Positions 54,973-64,000 of a stretch of DNA of 64,000 nucleotides are shown here, one piece after another. How positions within the stretch are numbered: position 1 is the first letter of the stretch; each line of letters starts with the position of its first letter. Under the pieces are notes generated by a model. The model made no database searches. It was not told where the DNA came from and saw only the letters and a list, made by a program, of their open reading frames with translations. Position numbers and translations under genes: made by a program. This stretch comes from Artemia franciscana (taxonomy: Eukaryota > Arthropoda > Branchiopoda > Anostraca > Artemiidae): positions 9,389,008 through 9,453,007 of the forward strand of contig NC_088881.1 in assembly GCF_032884065.1 (NCBI RefSeq), read 5' to 3'.

Positions 54973-57900
54973 GCCACTCCTGAGACATTGCACACTCTAT
55001 TTTGGCAAATTTGATACATATAATATCTTAAGATTTTCTTCAACGTGCTTCTCAATATTTCCTGAAAGTTTAAATTTAATCCACCTAGCTGTTCCAATAT
55101 TGTTTTGTCTTAATACTCTTAGCCACTCCTGAGACATTGCACACTCCATTTTGGCAAATTTGATGCATATAATATCTTAAGATTTTCTTCAACGTGCTTT
55201 TCAATATTTCCTGAAAGTTTAAATTTAATCCACCTAGCTGTTCCAATATTGTTTTGTCTTAATACTCTTAGCCACTCCTGAGACATTGCACACTCCATTT
55301 TGGCAAATTTGATGCATATAATATCTTAAGATTTTCTTCAACATGCTTCTCAATATTTCCTGAAAGTTTAAATTTAATCCACCTAGCTGTTCCAATATTG
55401 TTTTGTCTTAATACTCTTAGCCACTCCTGAGACATTGCACACTCCATTTTGGCAAATTTGATGCATATAATATCTTAAGATTTTCTTCAACGTGCTTCTC
55501 AATATTTCCTGAAAGTTTAAATTTAATCCACCTAGCTGTTCCAATATTGTTTTGTCTTAATACTCTTAGCCACTCCTGAGACATTGCACACTCCATTTTG
55601 GCAAATTTGATGCATATAATATCTTAAGATTTTCTTCAACGTGCTTCTCAATATTTCCTGAAAGCTTAAATTTAATCCACCTAGCTGTTCCAATATTGTT
55701 TTGTCTTAATACTCTTAGCCACTCCTGAGACATTGCACGCTCCATTTTGGCAAATTTGATGCATATAATATCTTAAGATTTTCTTCAACGTGCTTCTCAA
55801 TATTTCCTGAAAGTTTAAATTTAATCCACCTAGCTGTTCCAATATTGTTTTGTCTTAATACTCTTAGCCACTCCTGAGACATTGCACACTCCATTTTGGC
55901 AAATTTGATGCATATAATATCTTAAGATTTTCTTCAACGTGCTTCTCAATATTTCCTGAAAGTTTAAATTTAATCCACCTAGCTGTTCCAATATTGTTTT
56001 GTCTTAATACTCTTAGCCACTCCTGAGACATTGCACACTCCATTTTGGCAAATTTGATGCATATAATATCTTAAGATTTTCTTCAACGTGCTTATTAATA
56101 TTTCCTGAAAGTTTAAATTTAATCCACCTAGCTGTTCCAATATTGTTTTGTCTTAATACTCTTAGCCACTCCTGAGACATTGCACACTCCATTTTGGCAA
56201 ATTTGATGCATATAATATCTTAAGATTTTCTTCAACGTGCTTCTCAATATTTCCTGAAAGTTTAAATTTAATCCACCTAGCTGTTCCAATATTGTTTTGT
56301 CTTAATACTCTTAGCCACTCCTGAGACATTGCACACTCCATTTTGGCAAATTTGATGCATATAATATCTTAAGATTTTCTTCAACGTGCTTCTCAATATT
56401 TCCTGAAAGTTTAAATTTAATCCACCTAGCTGTTCCAATATTGTTTTGTCTTAATACTCTTAGCCACTCCTGAGACATTGCACACTCCATTTTTGCAAAT
56501 TTGATGCATATAATATTTTAAGATTTTCTTCAACGTGCTTCTCAATATTTCCTGAAAGTTTAAATTTAATCCACCTAGCTGTTCCAATATTGTTTTGTCT
56601 TAATACTCTTAGCCACTCCTGAGACATTGCACACTCCATTTTGGTAAATTTGATGCATATAATATCTTAAGATTTTCTTCAACGTGCTTCTCAATATTTC
56701 CTGAAAGTTTAAATTTAATCCACCTAGCTGTTCCAATATTGTTTTGTCTTAATACTCTTAGCCACTCCTGAGACATTGCACACTCCATTTTGGCAAATTT
56801 GATGCATATAATATCTTAAGATTTTCTTCAACGTGCTTCTCAATATTTCCTGAAAGTTTAAATTTAATCCACCTAGCTGTTCCAATATTGTTTTGTCTTA
56901 ATACTCTTAGCCACTCCTGAGACATTGCACATTCCATTTTGGCAAATTTGATGCATATAATATCTTAAGATTTTCTTCAACGTGCTTCTCAATATTTCCT
57001 GAAAGTTTAAATTTAATCCACCTAGCTGTTCCAATATTGTTTTGTCTTAATACTCTTAGCCACTCCTGAGACATTGCACACTCCATTTTGGCAAATTTGA
57101 TGCATATAATATCTTAAGATTTTCTTCAACGTGCTTCTCAATATTTCCTGAAAGTTTAAATTTAATCCACCTAGCTGTTCCAATATTGTTTTGTCTTAAT
57201 ACTCTTAGCCACTCCTGAGACATTGCACATTCCATTTTGGCAAATTTGATGCATATAATATCTTAAGATTTTCTTCAACGTCCTTCTCAATATTTCCTGA
57301 AAGTTTAAATTTAATCCACCTAGCTGTTCCAATATTGTTTTGTCTTAATACTCTTAGCCACTCCTGAGACATTGCAAACTCCATTTTGGCAAATTTGATG
57401 CATATAATATCTTAAGATTTTCTTCAACGTGCTTCTCAATATTTCCTGAAAGTTTAAATTTAATCCACCTAGCTGTTCCAATATTGTTTTGTCTTAATAC
57501 TCTTAGCCACTCCTGAGACATTGCACACTCCATTTTGGCAAATTTGATGCATATAATATCTTAAGATTTTCTTCAACGTGCTTCTCAATATTTCCTGAAA
57601 GTTTAAATTTAATCCACCTAGCTGTTCCAATATTGTTTTGTCTTAATACTCTTAGCCACTCCTGAGACATTGCACACTCTATTTTGGCAAATTTGATGCA
57701 TATAATATCTTAAGATTTTCTTCAACGTGCTTCTCAATATTTCCTGAAAGTTTAAATTTAATCCACCTAGCTGTTCCAATATTGTTTTGTCTTAATACTC
57801 TTAGCCACTCCTGAGACATTGCACACTCCATTTTGGCAAATTTGATGCATATAATATCTTAAGATATTCTTCAACGTGCTTCTCAATATTTCCTGAAAGT

Positions 57901-57978
57901 TTAAATTTAATCCACCTAGCTATTCCAATATTGTTTTGTCTTAATACTCTTAGCCACTCCTGAGACATTGCACACTCC
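54973..57978. repeat. 149-bp satellite, 20 full units plus a 26-bp partial unit
   Basis: GCCACTCCTGAGACATTGCA recurs every 149 bp from 54973 to 57953 (2980 bp, exactly 20 periods). Units differ at only 0-4 positions, for example GATACA for GATGCA in unit 1, CTTATTAATA in one unit and ATATTCTTC in the last. On the minus strand each unit has about 58 open codons (from ATGGAGTGTGCAATGTCTCA). The period is not a multiple of three, so the frame does not run through. The array ends inside a unit at the LINE junction. Confidence 0.95.
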
Positions 57979-60147
57979 ATGAACACTGACTTATTATCTA
58001 ATTCCGACCGATCTGAAATCTTTCTCGATTCACTACCTGGAGGATTCCATCTTGCTGATAAAGATCTTTTATTTACTTATATTCACAATCGTGGTGGTCT
58101 TACTTCCAACCTTGATCATGTAATTGTGTCAGATTCAACTCTACTTTCATCAATAGTTCATGTGGAAGACTCTAAAATCGACGACGATCATTTACCAATC
58201 ACGTGCCAACTATCTTGCTCCATGGCGACCTCTGTGCAACGTAACTCTCCCAAGTGGTTCTCAAAGTTAAATTGGGAAAATACCAATGTTCCACTTTATG
58301 TATTGACATTGTCCCAGTTATTATCATCTATTAAAGTGCCATTCCACTTATTGCAAACATCTGTATCTACAACTTCAACGCGGATAGATATCAACTCGTA
58401 TTATCAGCAAATAGTGTTCTGTCTAAAGTCTGCCGCTAAAACAGCTGTACCCTCCGAGTGCGTGCGAACGGGTACTCGCAATCCCTTTTGGAAAGTTGAT
58501 CCTAAAGTGAAGATAGCTAAACAAAAAGCTAAGTTCTGGCTCCGCATGTGGATAGCCTGTAATCGTCCTTCTTCTGGTTCAGTACATCAAATAAAACAGA
58601 AAACCAAACGAGAGTACAAATATTCCCTGCGTAGAGCGAGACTGAATGCCTGGGATGGTCCTTGTGACAAGAAATCCTGGGATCGTGTTATAAACAGTGT
58701 TAAGTGTTCACCTCCAATTAATTCGTCTCTTCGGCTATGTGACTTCGTTTCTCATTATAAAAATATTTTGCTTTCGTTTAATATTAATCTCCAAAATCAT
58801 TTTACAAAGCTTGTAAACTCAATCCTCCCAATTCGTATCAACCAATCTCAAGTGTTGTCGGTGGAATCTGGTGTTATACTCCAAGCTCTTATGCAAGTGA
58901 ATAAGTCTGAGTCTCTCGATAGTGATGGTCTTTGCTTCAATTTTTTTGCCTATGATCGTCCTGAACTGCTGAAGCATTTGCAATTATTGTTTCAGATGTG
59001 TTTGGCACAGTCCGTTGTGCCAGATAGTTTTTTGTCCGGTTGTATATCTCCCATAGTCAAGAGGGGTAAGGACCCCAGTGCTTGCTCTAATTATCGTCCT
59101 ATCACTGTGTCTTGTTTTGTTAGTAAGCTATTTGAATATGTACTGCTACCGGCCATTAACTCCAAGTGCAATTTTACACCCTTCCAGCTTGGTTTTAGAA
59201 AAGGTATGGGCTGTTTTCAAGCTCACCATATTGTGGGTCGGCTAATGAAACAAGCTGTTGCTCAAAAAAGTCCCCTGTATTGTTTGACTGTTGACATATC
59301 TAGTGCTTTTGATAATGTAATTCATTCAAATGCTTTGTTTTCTCTAGCAGCCTCGGGTGTTAACCTTTCTATTGTTTTCGTGCTTAAGTATTGGTATGCT
59401 AATTCTTCAGTTAGGGTGAAGTGGAATGGTACAGTAGGGGAGTATATTCCTGTTAAAAAAGGCGTTAGGCAAGGTGCCGTGTTATCCCCGAGCATTTTTA
59501 AATGTGTTTTAGCTTCGTGTCTCCAACGTCTTCAACCGTCAATTTTTTACAATGATAATTTAGGCATTAGTCACGTTGCTTATGCTGATGATGTTCTGCT
59601 TCTTAGCCGGACAAAAAATAGTCTAATTACCAACTTCTACCGGCTTTCAGCCGCACTATCCACAGTAGGCCTTTCAGTTAATGCCTCCAAATGTGAGTTT
59701 TTGTGTTTTGGGAGTCCTCCACCAGCATCACCTCTTTGCTTGGGTTCTTTAACTATACCATGTTCAGCAAGTATTAAATGGTTGGGTCTCTCTTTTTCCA
59801 CGTCACTTTCGTCTACTTGCTCCGCTATTACGTCCAGCGTGCTGAAAAGTATGCGGGTTGGATACGCGAAAATTTCACCAAATCGTGGTCGGTATAACCG
59901 AAATGGACTATGCCGTCTTTATTCTAGTTTTTGTGCCCCTGCTGTTTTTTATCTTTCTGGTTTTGCTTTCCTCCTTCGCAAGAAGGATACAAAGAAAATA
60001 CGCTCAGGATATTTTAAGTATTGCAAGTATTTGCTGCGTCTGCCTCGGTGGTATCGGAATCATACAGTCGTATCTAAATTTGACATCGTTGATGCGCCCT
60101 CGCGACTGAAACATTTATCTAAAGATATATGTTTTAAAACTCGGTAA
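57979..60147 (+). CDS. LINE ORF2: endonuclease C-terminus and reverse transcriptase
   Basis: The 722-codon frame has no stop. Residues 1-75 are the end of an APE-type endonuclease (NTDLLSNSD, LDHVIVSD, and DDHLPI as the terminal DH motif). A linker to about residue 300 includes FWLRMWIACNR. The RT region spans about 310-600: GKDPSACSNYRPITVSC (364-380), FQLGFRKGMGC (402-412), LTVDISSAFDNV (436-447, catalytic Asp), KKGVRQGAVLSPSIF (493-507), AYADDVLLLSR (534-544, YADD complete) and ASKCEFLCFG. Then IKWLGLSFS and a C-terminal region with CKYLLRLPRW. All RT catalytic residues are present. The ATG used is fortuitous, created at the truncation point. The enzyme would lack most of its nuclease, so autonomous movement is unlikely. 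Confidence 0.9.
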   Translation: MNTDLLSNSDRSEIFLDSLPGGFHLADKDLLFTYIHNRGGLTSNLDHVIVSDSTLLSSIVHVEDSKIDDDHLPITCQLSCSMATSVQRNSPKWFSKLNWENTNVPLYVLTLSQLLSSIKVPFHLLQTSVSTTSTRIDINSYYQQIVFCLKSAAKTAVPSECVRTGTRNPFWKVDPKVKIAKQKAKFWLRMWIACNRPSSGSVHQIKQKTKREYKYSLRRARLNAWDGPCDKKSWDRVINSVKCSPPINSSLRLCDFVSHYKNILLSFNINLQNHFTKLVNSILPIRINQSQVLSVESGVILQALMQVNKSESLDSDGLCFNFFAYDRPELLKHLQLLFQMCLAQSVVPDSFLSGCISPIVKRGKDPSACSNYRPITVSCFVSKLFEYVLLPAINSKCNFTPFQLGFRKGMGCFQAHHIVGRLMKQAVAQKSPLYCLTVDISSAFDNVIHSNALFSLAASGVNLSIVFVLKYWYANSSVRVKWNGTVGEYIPVKKGVRQGAVLSPSIFKCVLASCLQRLQPSIFYNDNLGISHVAYADDVLLLSRTKNSLITNFYRLSAALSTVGLSVNASKCEFLCFGSPPPASPLCLGSLTIPCSASIKWLGLSFSTSLSSTCSAITSSVLKSMRVGYAKISPNRGRYNRNGLCRLYSSFCAPAVFYLSGFAFLLRKKDTKKIRSGYFKYCKYLLRLPRWYRNHTVVSKFDIVDAPSRLKHLSKDICFKTR

Positions 60148-60314
60148 ATGGTCGGTGTTTTTGACCCTCTGGCCATTTTTTGATTGGAGGTAATTTATTA
60201 ATGTTGTATGTCGTTATGCTGCTATGTTATTTATGTTGTTATGTTTTTTGTCTTGTTTTTTCTTTTTTTGTGTGTTTACTCCACAGTTTAATGTACTTTG
60301 TGGGTTATAAATAA

Positions 60315-60340
<26 letters not shown>
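57979..60340 (+). mobile_element. LINE, 5'-truncated, with long open ORF2
   Basis: The element starts inside the endonuclease domain, directly against the satellite (...CTCCAT|GAACACTGAC). It runs through the RT and a 3' UTR with TTTACTCCACAG and TGGGTTATAAATAAATTATT to a (TTA)n tail at 60316-60330. It is in the same family as the fragment at 1-384 and close to those at 3545 and 15108. The unbroken frame and clean tail make it the youngest LINE in the window, but it lacks ORF1 and the start of ORF2. Confidence 0.88.

Positions 60341-60362
<22 letters not shown>
60316..60362. repeat. LINE tail (TTA)n followed by (TA)n
   Basis: About five TTA units close the LINE and pass directly into about 16 TA units. 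The TA tract probably arose by slippage at the tail. Confidence 0.85.
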
Positions 60363-60365
<3 letters not shown>

Positions 60366-60435
60366 TTCCACACTTCGTTATATCATTCCCCACTTCGTTA
60401 CATATATTGCTTCCACACTTCGTTATATGTTTTTT
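60363..60435. repeat. Short CACTTCGTTATAT repeat
   Basis: CCACACTTCGTTATAT-type words occur three times in about 70 bases (60367, 60390, 60413). Confidence 0.6.
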
Positions 60436-60439
60436 GTTC

Positions 60440-62010
60440 ATTTTCAGATGCTAGTAGAACTTTTAAGATACGTTGTCTTTTCAGACGATAAACTGCCACT
60501 TATAACTTTCCATGATTATAAACTGGAGTATTAAGGTCTAGACCAACAGATTCAAAAGTTTGCCCTTGCGACTTATGTAAAGTTATGGCAAGTGCGGGTC
60601 AAAGTGGAAATTGATATCGTTGAACAGTACATCCAAGTTGACCTCTACTAGAGTCCACTGTAAGTCGAGAAATATGAAATTCTTTTCCTGTTTATTCCCC
60701 AGATATGATATTCGCCTTTATTATGTTGTTGTATAATTCAGTAACAATAAAGTGTGTCCAATTACACATCCCTTCTGAAATATCCAAGTTACGCAAAAGC
60801 ATTTTTCTTAGTTTGTAAGTAATGTGGTGGTGATTCTGCAGTTTCAATTCAATTGAGGAATTCTGGTGTAATTTCAATTCCTCATTTTTCTTCTATACAA
60901 TTTGAACTCTCCTGGGAGGCGATCAACAATTTTCGCATTTATTTTAATAACTTCTTTGCTGATTCTCCAAAAGACAAACATTCTCCAAAAACTTCCTCAA
61001 TTAAATTGCAGCTTGAAGTTATGTCTTCCGGTAATTCAATTTCATTAAGAAGATTTTTTGGAAGATTTTCCTTTCCCAGTTCAAGTATGTACTCTGGAAA
61101 TAATCCTGTTCAGGATCAACTCGCATATTTTTCTCAAAGGAATTATGTTTGAAATACTTCTAAACGTGATTTTTTTTTATCGATAGATCAAGTGTTTCAT
61201 TGTGGTTGTTTCGGAGTTGAACTGGTAAACAATGTTGGAAATCACTTCTAGCCAGTAAAATTTTCCCATCAAATGGCAAGTTTGTATTTGCAATGGATCG
61301 CAACAACTGATCCGTATCTTATAAGCCATACTTGGGAAGCATGGGTGCTTCGTCAAGTAGGAAAACATCTACTTGAGTTTGAACCAGATTTTATACTCGA
61401 AAAAATCCGGGGAAAATGGAACTTTCAAGCCAAAGTTCTTGTGTATTGTTCGTCCCAGTGGCAATAAAGTTACTGTTATTCTCGTATGAGCTATACATTT
61501 TACTCTCTGATTCTTTCCACACAGAATGTGGTACAAGGTTTTATAAACAAATCTTTTACCGGTACCACCTGGTTCGTTGAAGGGTCCCAAAGACTTATAT
61601 GTAACACTTAGTGAGTTTAGGTCATCTTTGTACGTATATACTTGGTTTTGTGCCACACGTTGTTGTTGACGAAGATTACGACGCAGCTGTTCTCCTAACT
61701 GCGTGTGTCTTTGATCTTCATTTTCATTATCGACACGCTCCAATACTTTATCTTCTAACCACGCTTTTTCTTTGCTATTGATTTTCATTCTTTACAACAT
61801 TTTGGATTTCCGTTACTTCAAACACTCTAGCAATGGCCTTTGCTTTAGCTGCCCGTATAGGTATTGTCGCAACTAATGGTCTTGGTTGTCGATTTTCACG
61901 TCTTATCACGTTTGATAGTTTAGGTGTTGGTTCCACAGAATCGGCATTTATACTAACTGCAACTGCAAATTTCCGTTTTCTGGGCCTTCCGACAGACATT
62001 GTGTTGGATA
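60440..62010 (-). mobile_element. Helitron-type helicase relic, second family
   Basis: On the minus strand, from high to low coordinate, it reads as follows. MSVGRPRKRK (near 62000) is a basic N-terminus of unknown role. GPFNEPGGTGKRFVYK (61590-61540) is a Walker A. RITVTLLPLGRTIHKNFG follows, then LDEAPMLPKYG (near 61330, Walker B). LRKMLLRNLDISEGMCNWTH is the end of the G-P--LL-N--- block, then LHKSQGQTFESVGLDLNTPV (60580-60520), the last motif. It is a Pif1-like helicase as in Helitrons, with many stops and no recognised Rep domain or terminal hairpin. It is not the same family as the 24968-30136 copies. Confidence 0.72.
61369..61788 (-). pseudogene. Pif1-like helicase N-terminal part
   Basis: The 139-codon frame has SKEKAWLEDKVLERVDNENE, a QLRRNLRQQQR linker, then GPFNEPGGTGKRFVYKTLYH. 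The Walker A is normally GGTGKT; here K-R replaces K-T, which should weaken ATP binding. HTRITVTLLPLGRTIHKNFG follows, the usual A-TGIAA-LL-GG-T-HS block. It ends in a stop within the next motif. Confidence 0.7.
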
Positions 62011-62037
62011 AATAACTGATTAAATTTGCGAAAGTAT

Positions 62038-62712
62038 TACAGTTCAGAATAGGGATGAAACTTTTTAATCGACAGTGAATAGATATAAAATTTTTAAGGG
62101 GACATTTCGAACACATATACAGTGTTCATCATCAGCAGTAAAACTAAAAGACATAAAAAAAAATACCCAATAAACTAATTACACATAGTTTATTGCTCTT
62201 AATTTTTTCAATGCAACAGCGGAAGCAAATCTTCTTGACCTTTTCGGTTCCGGTTCATAAGATATATCTGACATATCAGGTGGACAGAGGTCATAGCCCT
62301 TAGGTGAAATGAAATTGACTTTATTTGATCTCAGTAAATTATCATAAATTGAATTCAATCCAGATTCAACTGTATCTCTGTTTATGGAATTATTTTTGAA
62401 TATTTTTTTTTTTAAATTTCGATTGTTTCCCTGAAAATTTGCTTTAAACCTTGGTCCCTTAGAAATCTTTGTAAACCATTAGATGAATCTAATGAACCGG
62501 AACCGAAAAGGTCAAGGAGATTTGATTATGCTGTTGTATTGAAAAATAAGAGCAATAAACTATGTGTAATTAGTTTATTGGGTATTTTTTTTATGTCTTT
62601 TAGTTTTACTGCTGATGATGAACACTGTACATGTGTTTGAAATATTCAGTTAAAAATTTTATATCTGTTCACTATCGATTAAAAAGGTTTCATCCCTATT
62701 TCGAATCGTTAT
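62038..62712. repeat. Large inverted repeat (~215-bp arms), Penelope-like end type
   Basis: Left arm 62038-62255 and right arm 62493-62712 mirror each other through AATAGGGATGAAACTTTTTA, GTTCATCATCAGCAGTAAAA, AATAAACTAATTACACATAG and GACCTTTTCGGTTCCGGTTC. About 240 bp of unique centre continues the minus-strand coding sequence that enters from the left arm (ISPKGYDLCPPDMSDISYEP, EPKRSRRFASAVALKKL, stop). Opposed, partly truncated copies are a known arrangement of Penelope-like elements. The copy is broken. Confidence 0.6.
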
Positions 62713-63415
62713 ACTTTCGTCATGGAAAGGCAGTGTGGTCTTCGAAGTTATCTATGATTAAATTGGGAAACTCAGCTATCTTATATAAGAGGAATGATAG
62801 CAGAAAAACCAAAATTAAGGCTCTTAACGAATTTCCTCAGACTTTTGACCTATCCAGATTGTTTTTTTATGCGAGAATATCCCAAGATAACGAATTTTCC
62901 CGAAAAAATATGGAGCCGTTTTCGAGAACATGCAAAAATACACAATTATTGCTCACTTATAAAGATAGTAATATATAAAATATTTTTTGATACATAAATT
63001 ATAAAACGTCGACTAAATAATTAAAAGAATGATCAAATCAAAAAGAATAAATTTGTATTAATATAACAGTTAGCCAAGGGCATGTCATGAGAAAATTGTA
63101 AAAATAAGAGAGAAAAATAAAATAGTTTCAAAAATGAAAATACAAAAATCAAGAACGCTTTGTTTCGAAACTAGTTTCTAAAGTGTTTGATACATCAACT
63201 AGTTTTGGTATTTGTAAAAATACAAATTCAAATACTGTAATAGTTTCAAAAGTAATTACAGAAGCAAAAAAGAAAAAAAAAATGATTTGTTTCTGCTGGA
63301 AAAACTTCTTTTCACTGCCAAAATTTCTCCGTTTAAATCCTATATACCTTGCGAACTGTCCCAGTGATATTTGTTGACAATATAATTGAACTACTGCTAG
63401 TAATACTGCTATCAA
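62713..63415. other. Flank of the inverted repeat, otherwise unrecognised
   Basis: CGTCATGGAAAGGCAGTGTG directly after the arm also follows the inverted repeat at 23335-23545, so it belongs to the same element. Beyond about 62800 nothing was recognised. Confidence 0.4.
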
Positions 63416-63417
63416 TA

Positions 63418-64000
63418 ACTCGCCACAGCAACATGCGGTGTGAGGCCAACACAGCTACGCAAACTCCATATCTATCCCAATATATTCAAAGCTTTTGTCT
63501 TACTCGCTTCCTCGGAAGTTCCAAACTCCCTTAAATCTTTTCTTATGACCAAGGGGTTATCCTTTCCTATGCAAACCTTTTGGTCTGAGGCAACCAAAGG
63601 TACACAGATGAGGCAGCCTGAGGCTGACACTGCTCCTCCTCCTCTACCCTAATCTTTTAAAAACTTCACTCTTTACTCACTCCCTCAAAGTTCTAATTTC
63701 CTTTAAGTCCTTTCTCATAACCAGGCGGTCATCCTTTATTATGCAGATCAAGCGGCCTGTGGCCAACACAGCTACGAACGCTCCAACTCTACCCTAATCT
63801 TTTCCAAGCTTCAGTGTTTACTCACTCCCTTGAAGTTCTAATTTCTTTCAAATCGTTTCTCATAACCCAGCGGTTATCATTTTTTTTGCAGTCCAGGTGG
63901 CCTGAGGCTAACGCTGCTCCTTCTCTACCCTAATCTTTTTAAAAGCCTCACTCTTGACACAGTTCCTCAAAGTTCCAGTTTCTTTCAAGTCCTTACTTAT
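63418..64000. repeat. ~140-bp tandem repeat, about four units, open at window edge
   Basis: CTCTACCCTAATCTTTT recurs at about 63641, 63787 and 63923, with a related CTATCCCAATATATTC near 63472. Each is followed by CTCACTCCCTCAAAGTTCTA and TTTCTCATAACCAGGCGGT-type words. Units are about 80-85% identical. A lone unit is at 23195-23310. The array continues past the window. Confidence 0.8.

Noticed and set aside
54973-57978. A CRISPR-like array
   Set aside because: The whole 149-bp period is conserved with no unique spacers, and the setting is eukaryotic; it is a satellite.

Overview
The window is AT-rich nuclear DNA from a eukaryote, almost certainly an arthropod. It contains spliced metazoan genes, LINEs, tRNA-derived SINEs, Helitrons and a hAT element, a Penelope-like fragment, long-arm foldback repeats and several tandem repeats. 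Several repeats, especially those ending in a small hairpin with arms ACAGTTCGT/ACGAACTGT, resemble repeats I associate with branchiopod crustaceans such as Artemia. That attribution is from memory and unchecked. Most short open frames here are not genes.

The main host gene is on the + strand at 12576-23028. It is the last four coding exons (286 residues) of a bHLH-PAS transcription factor of the Single-minded (Sim) type. The exons are joined by phase-matched GT-AG introns and followed by a poly(A) signal. A calpain domain III exon lies on the opposite strand inside its first visible intron. Other host-type sequence is a six-finger C2H2 zinc-finger terminal exon (41631-42274, +) and a decayed zinc-finger array (50880-52199, -). 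At 8417-8787 (-) lies the C-terminal half of a bacterial-type diaminopimelate epimerase (DapF), cut off by an assembly gap. It is a candidate horizontal transfer.

Layout: 1-7000 holds a LINE tail, foldback repeats and a decayed LINE. 7000-12500 is mostly empty AT-rich DNA with a LINE 3' fragment, the dapF fragment, a SINE and decayed repeats. 12576-23105 is the sim locus, whose introns carry minisatellites, a LINE, a SINE and hairpin-rich repeats. 24487-24830 is a 33-bp minisatellite. 24846-31171 is a three-level nest: a hAT-like element with an 8-bp target duplication holds two Helitrons, and the second is split by a third, inverted Helitron. 31172-41500 has segmental duplications, foldbacks, a SINE and a LINE fragment. 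41600-50000 has the zinc-finger exon, a Penelope-like fragment, a CR1-like LINE and repeats. 50880-54000 is the zinc-finger relic with a ~278-bp array. 54973-57978 is a very uniform 149-bp satellite of about 20 units that abuts a LINE with a 722-codon open frame. 60440-62010 is a Helitron helicase relic, 62038-62712 a large inverted repeat, and the window ends in a ~140-bp tandem array.

There is no operon-like organisation. The only clear joint structure is the sim exon chain; the other genes and elements show no evident functional link.
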